In this document: piece by piece, positions 41,107 through 50,759 of the stretch
How the letters are laid out: each line of letters opens with the position of its first letter
Numbering within the stretch: position 1 is the first letter of the stretch
Assembly: GCF_052857255.1 (NCBI RefSeq)
Contig: NC_135502.1
Location: forward strand, 188,167,806-188,231,805
DNA length: 64,000 bases
Source: Amblyomma americanum
Taxonomy: Eukaryota > Arthropoda > Arachnida > Ixodida > Ixodidae
Direction of reading: 5' to 3'
Notes under the pieces: model-generated
The model's database searches: none
What the model saw: the letters and a program-made list of their open reading frames with translations, nothing else
Told to the model about the DNA's origin: nothing
Position numbers and translations under genes: made by a program

Positions 41107-42834
41107 TTAAAGGGGCCGTGATACAGTCGTTCTTTATATTGCAGCTTCGTAATTCAGTAACTAATACAAAAGCCAATTATTCAATTTTCAATATTTTAGC
41201 GCCTTGGTCTTTCTCCATATTCCAGAAATGTGATCGAAATTGAGACCGGGGAAAACCCTCCCACTGGCAGCAACTGCCATATTGAATACTTTTGTGACAT
41301 CATTTGCACACCCGGACCAACATCGTCTGCAATCATCGCTGCAATGCGCAGCAAGGTCTCTTGTCCCCTGTACTTTTTCGGCAATCGATGTAGTGGTCAT
41401 CCCTCATATATGAGCGACTGTTGCTGTAAAAACTATAACAGTATACTGTAGTTTTTCTTCGGTATATGTAGGGTCCAGTCACACTAGGCCGATGCGGCGC
41501 CGACTGACAGGCGGCGGACTGGTTGGTATGCAGATGCCGTGACTGACGCGATGGTTTGTCTTGCTATACTGACGACGATGCCAGCACGACCAATGACCAC
41601 ATATCGTAGTAGTGTAAAGAATGAGCGTAGTGGGAACGAGAAGAGAGCAGGTGCTATTTGGTATGACATTCCTCGAGCTTAAAATAATAAAACCTTATTG
41701 GACCTTGTTCTAGCCACGGTGACATACAGGACGCGTGTACACCAGCGAAGATGTGCTTTGATTCGGCGTCTGTGCACAAAACCCAGCGGCGAGGCAAGCG
41801 ACATGTGAAAAACACCGCCCGACAATGCCGCCCGTTGCTTGCCACCTATGCTTGAGGTTGTGCAGCCGAGTGCAAGCTTCATGCCCGGTGAGGCAACGGT
41901 CTGAAAAAACCTGCGCTTGTTTCTACCTTATGCGCATCAAAAAAAGCGAAACGGGCGGCTGCGTTCCATATCTTCACACTTTGATGGTAATCAGCAGTGA
42001 ACTTTTGCCAGATTCTTAAATTTCTGTCTGCGGCGGACACCCGGCCGCTTTTGTTACAAGACCTAGCGAGTCCGCAGGATCGTGTGTGCAATTTCGGTCA
42101 TTGCAGAGAGCGAACTGATCAGCTTTAGTGCATGCAAATAGTCATCGACTGTAGCTTTGTCTACACTTGTCTTTATTTTTATGTTCTGTAAAAATGTTTG
42201 ATCTAATAAAGTTTGACTTTGAAAAAAGCCACGACTGCTTAGATCGCCGGATATGCGTACAATAAGGGAGAAGTGCGGAAGTGAACTGGTGTGCAGACCA
42301 TATGCTGAGGCAGTCGACCTCAACTGTGGACAATAAATTTGTCTGTTTTAATTAATGCGAATCGCCTCCGAATGTATTTTTAGATAAATCTATTAAAATC
42401 AAATATTGGTAACATTGAAGGCAGCAGATACAATTAGCGGGAAGTGCCGGTCCTACGCGAACTATTTCCCAAGCAGGTGATAGCATCATTATCTCTTATT
42501 GCAATGTTATCGTAGTCTGTAATCAAGTAAAACTACAATTTATGGGCAAGAGCAGATAATATTTAAGATATGAAGGGCCCACCTTGCGTGTTATGCCGAG
42601 CAAACGAGCAGTACTGTTTGTGCAAAGCAATGTAAACAACCTCAGCGCGGGACCGCATCTGTTGTAATCGTCGCATTAATAAGGAACTTTGCATGCGCGC
42701 AGTCAATGCTAAATGATGTACTATTTATCTTGCAGCACTCATTAAGATGGTGGCGACTACTCATTGGTGCAGGCAGTGAAACATACGAGTCGCTTTGGCT
42801 TTGCCAGCAGCTTGGTTCTGCAAAAGGGTTCTAA

Positions 42835-43230
42835 TGGCCTAACTCCAAGGGCCCTTCCTGGGCGTACGCCCTCAGCGTCGGCGCTCTTGGCGTACGCCGG
42901 AACGGACGTCGAAAACGGGCATGCATCTCCATGTTCCTGGTGCTGGCTCGCTTCCCCTCGAGCCAAGAAAGAATTTCAAGCCGTGGAGAGAAGCGGTTGG
43001 GGGTAATGAAAGGAAAACCTAAACCGCGAAGAAAAGTTCTAGGAACCAGAAAGAGCTTGAAGCCATGAAGAAAAGAGCCACCCAGAGCCCCGAGATCCTC
43101 CCATTGTACCGGACCCTTCTTATATGGGCCCTTCACTCCTGCAGTGGGCATGCGCAGACCTGTTTTGGCGTACGCCAAGAGCGCCGACGCTGAGCGCGTA
43201 CGCCCAGGAAGGGCCCTTGGAGTTGGTGCT
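42835..43230. mobile_element. Harbinger-like MITE nested in copy A
   Basis: Long inverted repeats of about 58 bp (GGGCCCTTCCTGGGCGTACGC region at 42848-42896 against 43170-43218) bound 396 bp. TAA at 42832-42834 and 43231-43233 flanks it. The matching site in copy B (near 51495-51510) lacks it, giving an empty-site control. A 3-bp TAA duplication is usual for PIF/Harbinger elements. Confidence 0.75.
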
Positions 43231-43870
43231 TAAGAGTTGAAAGGAATGTATGTTCGACTGACACATGCGTGCAGCAGGGAAGCTGTCGCATTCGGCACTT
43301 TTGTCTGCTCCTTGTGGCGCAAGCTTACTGTGGTGACACCTTGTTGTAATTTGTTTAATTATAAAGCCAACAAATAGCTGTCAAAAATTTGGTTGCAAGT
43401 GACAGAATGTCACCACCATGCCCGTCACGGCGTACAGTGGCGAATGCATGTATGGCACGTGCCGCTTTTCACATATGGAAGCACTTGACTGCTCAAAAGA
43501 GACCACACTCATAACATGAGAATAACAGGCTTCCGAGTGCAAATAATAAAGCAGGGGCCTATATTTGCTTTTTTAACAATAAGAAAACTGGCGCCACAAG
43601 CAAGTCCGCTTTCTCAAAGACCACTAAGGTCGCGTACTAAGCCTTTTTGAAAGAAAACACGGGAAATGCATTTTATTTCGTTCAGCTAAATAAAACTTTC
43701 AAATATAACATTTAACTTTTAAATATAAATAAATAAACTTTTCGAGAGACCGCTGTCCACGATGTCCATACAAGCATGCAGCCAACAGCACGCAGCAGAC
43801 GACACGTAGTAGGTATGCTGTCGTGATGTCAGCAGTCAATGGTTGTCAGACCAATAATCATTTCGCAATA

Positions 43871-44433
43871 CGGTTAGAACTCGATCTAAAGAAAACCCGA
43901 TCTATGAAGTTCAAATTTTATGAACAAATTTTGATTCCCCGGCCAATACTCACAGGGTTCATTGTTCTTGTAAACCCGAAGTAACGAAACAATCAGTAAA
44001 CCCAATTTAACAGTTTTTCAGGAAGAAATGAGTAGAAAAAAGGAGTGATTTCTCCTTTATTTTGCCCACAATGCCTCGCAGCTTTTTAGTAGCGCACCAG
44101 CAGTAACGTCTAGGTGCCAAAGTAATGGCACTGGTGTTGTTTTGACAGCGCAGTAAGCTGCTCCCCTGCATGGAGCAATGGACTCAGTAATCGGCAGCAC
44201 TTCCACCTTGGATTTGAATCCGTTTTACGTGATGTCGCTTTCATGCACAAGCGATTCGGCTGCCTTGGCAGACTTTGCATATGCACAGGGGCGGGTTATC
44301 TGCAAAAGTGATGCGGTAGCGTTCCAGTGCCGCTGCTTTACTATTTTGGATTTCGAAGGGCGGAAAGATGCCGTCCCCTCTTTTGCAAATTTCTCAATTT
44401 AATGAAATAATTCGTTAAATCGAGTTCTAACTG
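43871..44433. mobile_element. pogo-like MITE nested in copy A
   Basis: Ends CGGTTAGAACTCGAT and ATCGAGTTCTAACTG are inverted repeats, flanked by TA on both sides (43869-43870, 44434-44435). The TIR continues TTAACGAA on the right. Copy B has no insertion here. No transposase is encoded; the TIR style fits Tc1-mariner/pogo. Confidence 0.75.
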
Positions 44434-44572
44434 TATAGACAAGAAAATTCGTTTTAAAATATCTAGCACATAGAATCAACTGAAACCTCTGGGAATTGTA
44501 ATTTAACGTGTTGGGAACTAAATCCAATATAGCAGGGTATACACGAAAATATGCAGTCATGGCCCCATTTAA

Positions 44573-45301
44573 GAGAATCAACCATAATATAAGAAAAAGC
44601 ACTTTGTACAGCAGGCATAGTGGGAGCAATAAATGAAATTTGAACAAAACAGCTAACACTTAGTCACTTTAATTATGGTCTCCACGCCTTAAATGTGAGT
44701 TAACTATGCAGGTATAAAGACTCTCTTGTTAGTATTTTCATTTTTCTGCCAATGATGTAGTTGCTTTGTTTGCATTTAATTTCTTGATAATGGCACATCA
44801 TACTCCAGTGAGCCAAGAAAAATATGGTAAACTCAAAAGCAACAAGATAATTGCAGAATATCTGGCATTCAGGTGTAAGTGTTGGCTCTTCATCACAGAG
44901 GTTTTATTCACTCAGCTAACCTTGGCAGCGTTATTTTGTTGCCAGAATCAGTGTCGACTTTACATTATGATTTATATGCCACCCTGTCTAATACCACTAG
45001 TCGGATATTGTAAATAGTGGTTCTAGTCTTGAATTAAATGTTCTCTGGAGGTTCCGCTATGTTCAAGTTTTTCATTTGTCCTTGTTTAGTATGCTGCAGT
45101 TCTAATAGCAAAATGAAGATTGGCATTTTATTTAAAGATGAGGAGAGAGTAGTGATGGAATAATATGCTGCAATCGGAGGAGGCCACCGCAGGTAGTAAC
45201 TACGAGGAAAAGAGTAGTGTACTATTAAACTGCATGTATATGCATGTGTGTACCAGCTGTTTATGTGGTTAAGCTTACCAAATTTTTTCTATGTATCAAA
45301 G
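44573..45301 (+). other. Intron end without recognised elements
   Basis: AT-rich intron sequence. The last 20 bases (TTTTTTCTATGTATCAAAG) give a fair polypyrimidine tract and acceptor for the exon at 45302. Confidence 0.4.
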
Positions 45302-45469
45302 GATGTATTGAAGAACGGAGAAGTGCAGCAGGGTCATCTGCCAGTCCCATTCGTGAAAGCTGCAGGCATGCGGAAGTTTGCGACGATGTGACCCTGGACG
45401 GGGATGACCATTGCAGCGCACCAGAAATGAAGCCGCGAGAATCAACGACTTTCCAGCAGCAACTTCTAG
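45302..45469 (+). CDS. Coding exon 3 of the DUF4806-like gene
   Basis: The acceptor AG is at 45300-45301; entry phase 1 matches the donor at 26405. It encodes CIEERRSAAGSSASPIRESC, an acidic part (EVCDDVTLDGDDHC), and ESTTFQQQLL. In DUF4806 proteins a charged linker and an FQ..ll-type helix precede the C-terminal domain. The proposed donor is CTAG|GTGCAG after 45469 (phase 1). The frame stays open to 45531, so an alternative donor GAGTTG|GTATTT near 45512 is possible. Confidence 0.55.
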
Positions 45470-45522
45470 GTGCAGTTACCAATGAAGCAGACCTTCAGTT
45501 GGGCGAGTTGGTATTTATGCAT

Positions 45523-45617
45523 CTTTTGTAAAACAGCGCGAACAATGTCGGACAAGAACAAGGACACGCTCGTCCTTCTTGTTCTTGTCTGATGTTGTTC
45601 GCGCTGTTTTACAAAAG
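45523..45617. repeat. 95-bp hairpin palindrome
   Basis: CTTTTGTAAAACAGCGCGAA (45523-45542) is matched by its reverse complement at the right end (45598-45617), and the arms continue to GACAAGAACAAGGAC around a loop of about 6 nt, with small bulges. Such a structure resembles a foldback or terminal hairpin of a mobile element. It lies 54 bp after the proposed donor of exon 3. Confidence 0.9.
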
Positions 45618-45849
45618 AAGCTGACCTATAGATTTGGTGTTTTTTAACAACTATTTTCTGCCCTGCTAAGCAGTGTGTAGCATGCATGATGATAACTAGG
45701 CCACCTGCTTGCATATCTCTGTTTCAATCTGAGTTAATTTTCTTTATTTAGTACCAGCGAAGCTTGTAGCTTTCCAAGCCTCTGGGAGGTGTATTGTGTG
45801 CCTGCATGCCTGTTGACACTAAGCCACCATTTACTGACACAAGGAAGGT

Positions 45850-46003
45850 ATAGGGTATATTTTTTGTTTGTCGTTGTGAAATAATATAATTCAATGATGG
45901 CAATAAATGATTAGAAAGTAAAAGAAAACAACCTAATGCAGTCAGATGGGTTTGAACTTATGAGCTTGGAATTTCGTGTTCGGTGCTCTACCAACTGTGC
46001 ACT
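45850..46003 (-). mobile_element. tRNA-derived SINE-like sequence
   Basis: On the minus strand, GTGCACAGTTGGTAGAGCAC resembles a tRNA A-box region and GTTCAAACC (45949-45957) matches the B box. A TTTCTTTTACTTTC-type AT-rich tail follows. The layout is that of tick tRNA-SINEs. The ends are not defined; similar sequence may extend to about 46110. Confidence 0.55.
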
Positions 46004-46127
46004 TGAATATTCTTTCGCGGGTATTTGCTGCGTGTAACCCATCCTTGAGATATTTACGTGCGCCACACCCTTGTCCATAGCGCTGGATGTAGTATGTCCG
46101 GTATAACAGTAAATGAAATGTGATCCA

Positions 46128-47137
46128 TTTTTTACCACTTTGAGCGCACTTTTGCGTGCGCTCCCAGATACCCTTACAGCATGTGGGGGTAGCGGCCTCG
46201 GTCACAGAGGAGATGCCCTCGACTCGGCGTGGCAAACTCAGCCGGGGACCAGCTACAAAGTGACAAGAGATTGGTCGCTTGGTGCCCAGCTTTCTCCGGT
46301 CGCAAGCCAGAGAATGGGTCGGAGCCAAATGTTGACAAAACAAATCAGTTTATACAGCTAATAGACGATACAGAGATTCCACAATCACTCGTTCGAGCAC
46401 ATACAAAGGGATTCGCAAATGCAATGTAACTCATGCAAGGTCACAATAGCGAGAGATACAATTCAACAAACTCTTTGCTACTAAAGTGCACAAACACAGA
46501 GAGATACAAATAAACAAAATACGATTTGTTCACCGGGCACTGCGACAGTCCGACGTCTTGAGGAGCACGACGGGGCGATCCGCAGACTGGCGCGTGTTTT
46601 CTCGCTGGTCCGGGATGGGCGAGTGGTGTTCTCCCGGGAGTCGAGCGGGCTCGCTTCTCGGAAGCTAACAGACGGCGGTTGCAGCCCCTCATTTATAGGC
46701 GCGGACCGCGTCTGTTTGTTCTTCGCGCCAAGGCAGGCGCGCACATACACGCAGCTTTAACGGCACAAATTCATTCTCGTTCTTGCGCCGGGCGCGCGAC
46801 CCCATTGGTCGAGCGCGGAAACCACCTTCTAGAACGATCTAGGTCATTCGCGGCACGCTGAGTCTTCGGTGGCGGAGCGAAGGGGGAGGGTATCCATTAG
46901 CGCGAAAGGTTACCCCGTTTCCATCGACAACAAGCAAAAACTTCCCCAACATTCGAGAAGAATCGACGCCGCGCATGTCTATGTTTACTTCGGCGCCCCG
47001 ACGGCGAGCTGAGTGAAAAGCACCGTTCGCTCCGGGGGTTCCTCCCCCCAGTTTTTTTGTTTTACTTTACCGCGCGCGGGCGGGATTGCTTAGGCGCAGC
47101 GCCGGTTTTTTTCGAACATGCGCCGAATTTTGTGACA
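46128..47137 (-). repeat. 3' LTR of the gag-protease element
   Basis: It ends ATTTTGTGACA on the plus strand, so in element sense it starts TGTCACAAAATTC. Compared with the other LTR it has substitutions and lacks a short stretch near 46668. Confidence 0.85.
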
Positions 47138-47584
47138 CTGCCCCTTCCTGTTAGAATATTGTGCAGCAATATTCACAAAACACAAGATTCGTGCGCACAT
47201 GCTTGCGCTCAAAATCTATTTTCCGGACGCCAGAATACATACATTCAATCATGTTTAACATACATGGCACTTGACAACAATCAAGATTCACTTCGTGCCG
47301 CAACTCGGCAAAACATTAACACATGAATACACAGGGAGTACGCAAGTTCAAGGCATTCCTGCGCCTATACATCCAGATTCATTTCCTACTTGCGCTTCCG
47401 TAATGTGCGCGTGAGGGCCTTCACAGTTCACAAGAGCCTCTTCGACTCGCGGGTCTTTCTCTCGGTCAAGCTGGGCTCCTGTTTCGCCCAACCTGAACCC
47501 TCCAGATAAATTTGCCGACTCGGGTAAGAATTGTGCGCTTAGGTATGCACACACAAACAAGGCAATCGATGGATTCCAGGGCAC

Positions 47585-48121
47585 CTACGTCAAAACACAC
47601 AGGCTCACAATATTGACCGATGTGAATGCACGCTTGGTCGCATCCCAGAATTTTCCTGCGCGATCGAAAGGCAGCTGAAGTAATGTGCACAAAAGCACGA
47701 TGAACAGGTCCACAACCTGTCCTAAGCGGAGTCTAGCCGGAATTTCAGACACCTTGTCCTCTTGAGCTGTCTGTCTTTCGCGTTTAGCTGCTTTCTCGTG
47801 ACCATTCCGTGGCCTTTCTTTCAGTTCCGCACGGCTTCCTACTTCAGTGCCCGTCCTTTCCAGCGAAGACGTTTTTTCTTCCTCGGAATGTTCCTCCGCG
47901 GTACTCTTCCGTTCTTCATGCTTGACTGTCTGCTTCATTGCTCCTTTGCTTGAGCTAGCACGCTCGCGCCTCCTTCGCCACTTCCTTTTCGCTTGGCGAT
48001 CACAGCGCTGTTCCGAAGAGCAGGATTCGGATTTGTCTATCTCGTGGCTACTTTCTGTGCCCTTTGGAAATTTTGCTCCCTTTACGTTGCCCAATATGAG
48101 GACGTATATGGGGCGCTCCAT
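47585..48121 (-). CDS. K/E/R-rich frame of unknown function in place of pol
   Basis: The 178-codon frame follows the protease region in the position where RT would start. After MERPIYVLILGNVKGAKF, which belongs to the protease end, it is very rich in K, E, R and S (AKRKWRRRRERASSSKGA), and near its end has a hydrophobic stretch (VVDLFIVLLCTLLQLPF) that could be a membrane segment. I recognise no domain. It may be linker sequence left after an internal deletion of pol, or an acquired sequence. Confidence 0.4.
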   Translation of the reverse strand: MERPIYVLILGNVKGAKFPKGTESSHEIDKSESCSSEQRCDRQAKRKWRRRRERASSSKGAMKQTVKHEERKSTAEEHSEEEKTSSLERTGTEVGSRAELKERPRNGHEKAAKRERQTAQEDKVSEIPARLRLGQVVDLFIVLLCTLLQLPFDRAGKFWDATKRAFTSVNIVSLCVLT

Positions 48122-48330
48122 ACAGAGTGCAGTTAGTTTCCCGCTGTATTAGAGAGTCTGCACATGTACTTCAGCTTCCGGCAAGCGCTGAAACGAGCCG
48201 TCCACTAGCAGCACAAGGCTCTTCGTTCCAGTGAGATCCTTATCTCTCACTAATTTTCGTCTTATTATTACAGCGCTGTTTCCCGTGTCTCGCAACACTG
48301 TAATTGTTTTCTTTCTCCTACCTTCCCTTC
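48122..48330 (-). pseudogene. Protease region of the gag-protease element
   Basis: On the minus strand one frame reads VLRDTGNSAVIIRRKLV, the DTG active site of retroviral-type proteases, then SLVLLVDGSFQRLPEAEV. A stop before SGKLTAL (near 48150) interrupts it ahead of the next frame. Confidence 0.65.
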
Positions 48331-48599
48331 CAGGCCAGGCATTCTGTTCATTTTGGCTTCCGGTAGCGCGTTCACAACGGCGTTCACGACTGGTACCTTC
48401 TTGTCGTTCTTCAGTTCTACGAAGCCATTTTCATCTTCCTCCTCCAGGTGGTCATCTGAGGAGGCCCGCACGCACGATACCTGGGGAATGGGCTTGCTTG
48501 GGTTCGGAGAAGCCGCGGCTGTGTGCCCCTTCTGGCCACACTTAAAACAAGCTGTTGGGCTACTGTTCGTGGCAACTAGATGCGTAATGGCCTAACTTG

Positions 48600-49496
48600 T
48601 TGCACATGTAGCACTTTGTTGGAGCCTATGGGCTAAATATGGCATTGCAGCTGTCGGTTTTTCCCGCGCTCTCTGAATTCGTATTCTTTACCTTGGCCAG
48701 ATTCGCTCCTCCTTAAACTTCAAGAAATTAGTCGGCAAGATCTAGCATTTCGGAGAGAGTCTTGGCTCTACTTTCCTTGAGGTACAGCGACAAGCTCGGG
48801 TGACAGCTACTTAGGAATTGTTCCTTGATGAGAATCTCGCGAAGTTCACTGTATTCCTGTGCAATTTCTGAAAGTTCCATCCACCGATCAAAGTAGTGGC
48901 TTAATCTTGCCGCATACTGGGTTGGAGTTTCGCCATCTGTGGGCTTTCCTGTTCTGAATTTATCTTGGAATATCTCGGCGGTGAGACGGAATCGCTTAAG
49001 CAAGGCGGCTTTACCTTGCTGTAGCTTGCAGCATCGTCCGGAGAAAGTCGCCCGAATACACTTAGAGCTTCCCCGCTGAGACATGTGCTAAGAACGGTAG
49101 CAAATTCACTGTTTGGCTCATTCTGACTTCCCGCGATCCCTTCGAATCGCCCGAGGAACGCGTCAAGATCGTCCCTTTTTTCATCATATCTGAGAAGTAA
49201 TCTGCTGGCATCTATCCGCAGGCCGCTGCCTTCTTCTCTAGTGCTATGAACTTCCGCTTAGTGGTTAGCAGCACGTTGGAGCTCAAGCTTCATGGCAAGC
49301 GTTTGTTTTTCGCGTTCGAATTCTCTCTCGTTCTTTCTCAGCTTCTTCTCGAGCCGTCTCTCTCTCCTTTTCGGCTTCCTCTCGAGCCCTGTGTCTCTCA
49401 TTTTCAGCCTTCTCTCTCCTGGTTCACCCATTTCCGTAGTTCAGCACCGGACATCCCCATCTGGGTGCCAATCTCAACTAGCTCCTTCAAGCTCAT
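48600..49496 (-). pseudogene. Gag of the gag-protease element (broken)
   Basis: ATG 49496 begins MSLKELVEIGTQMGMSG, followed by an E/R-rich coiled coil in shifting frames, an in-frame stop near 49257, and a capsid-like region (KAALLKRFRLTAEIFQDKF, YAARLSHYFDRWMELSEIA) at 49030-48730. A knuckle of type CFKCGQKGHTAA follows near 48550-48530. It resembles the gag of the integrase-less Gypsy in layout. Confidence 0.65.
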
Positions 49497-49690
49497 TTTC
49501 GGATACTGAACTTATCAAGCCAAGGACTACCTCTACACGGTGAACCTCAATAACCGCTTTAGCGCGACACCTCACAATATCGCTCTGCTGCTAAACACTT
49601 GTTTACGACCTCTTCGTAAAGTTCTTCCGACTTTTTCTCCGTTCTCTGAGCTTACAAAACGCCAAACGTGCTGTCGCGGACGCCAGAATA

Positions 49691-50721
49691 TGTCACCACT
49701 TCCCGCACTTTTGCGTACGCTCTCAGACACTCTTGAGCGTGTGGGCGTAGCGGCCTCGGCCTCAGAGGAGGTGCCCTCGACTCGGCGTGGCAAACTCAGC
49801 CGGAGAGCAGCCACCAAGTGACAAGGAGTTGGTCATTTGGTGCCCAGCTTTCGCCGGTCGCAAGCCAGAGAATGGGTCGGAGCCAAAGGTTCACAACACA
49901 AAACAAAGTTTATACAGCGAAGAGACGATACAAGGATTTCACTATCACTCGTACGAGCACATACGAAGTTATTCACAAATAACCATGCAACGTGTGCAAA
50001 GTAACGCTTGAGAGAGATAAGAATTCAACGAAATCTTTGCACCTAAAGTGCACTAGCACAGGAAGAGACAAATAAACAAAACACAATTTGTTCACCGGGC
50101 ACTGCGACAGTCCGACGACATGAGGAGCACGACGGGGCCGATCCGTAGTCTGGCGCGCGTTGTCTCGCTGGTCCGGGCTGGGCGAGTGGTGTTCTCCCGG
50201 GAGTCGAGCAGGCTCGCTTCTCGGAAGCTTGAACTGCGCCTCGGGCTAACAGACGGCGGTTGCAGCCCCTCATTTATAGGCGCGGAACGCGTCTGTTTGT
50301 TCTTCGCGTATAGGCAGGAGCGCAAATACACGCAGCTTTAACGGCACAAACTCATTCTCGTTCTTGCGCCGGGCGCGCGACCCCATTGGTCGAGCGCGGA
50401 AACCACCTTCTAGAACGATCTAGGTCATTCGCGGCACGCTGAGTCTTCGGTGCCGGAGCGAAGGGGGAGGGTATCCTATGGCGCGAAAGGTTACCCCCTT
50501 TCCATCGACAGCAAGCAAAAACTTCTCCAACATTCGAGAAGAATCGACGCCGCGCATGTCTATGTTTACTTTGGCGCCCCGAAGGCGAGCTGAGTGAAAA
50601 GCACCGTACGCTACGGGGGTTCTTCCCCCCTGTTTTTTTTTTGTTTTACTTTACCGCGCTCTGGCGCGATTGCTTAGGCGCAGCGCCGGTTTTTTTCGAA
50701 CATACGCCAAATTTTGTGACA
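49691..50721 (-). repeat. 5' LTR of the gag-protease element
   Basis: TGTCACCACTTCC...ATTTTGTGACA on the plus strand, 1031 bp, with an inverted TGTCAC/GTGACA at the ends. On the minus strand the sequence inside begins TATTCTGGCGTCCGCGACAG, a candidate primer-binding region. Confidence 0.85.
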
Positions 50722-50759
50722 CCATTGGAAGAGCCGGATTTGTGCGGCCACCCTCCTAA

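Larger units (their letters stand above)
41111..44568 (+). mobile_element. TTAA-type DNA element, copy A, with two nested MITEs
   Basis: TTAA at 41107-41110 and 44569-44572 flanks ends AGGGGCCGTGATAC and CAGTCATGGCCCCAT, short imperfect inverted repeats. The body matches, in inverse orientation, the element at 50760-53430. Shared blocks include TAGGGTCCAGTCACACTAGG against the complement of 52768-52790, and AAAATTCGTTTTAAAA near 44444. Removing the MITEs at 42835-43230 and 43871-44433 leaves about 2.5 kb. No transposase is encoded, so it is non-autonomous, of piggyBac or Kolobok type judging by TTAA. Confidence 0.8.
46128..50721 (-). mobile_element. Gypsy-like LTR element with gag and protease but no RT or integrase
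   Basis: LTRs of about 1.0 kb (46128-47137 and 49691-50721) share long runs, for example GCCCTCGACTCGGCGTGGCA and CCATTGGTCGAGCGCGGAAA. CCAT at 46124-46127 and 50722-50725 is a likely target duplication, though the left LTR start is decayed. The 2.55-kb interior (minus strand) has a coiled-coil gag, a zinc knuckle, a DTG protease and a K/E/R-rich frame, and then nothing coding. RT, RNase H and integrase motifs are absent, so it is non-autonomous. Confidence 0.8.
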
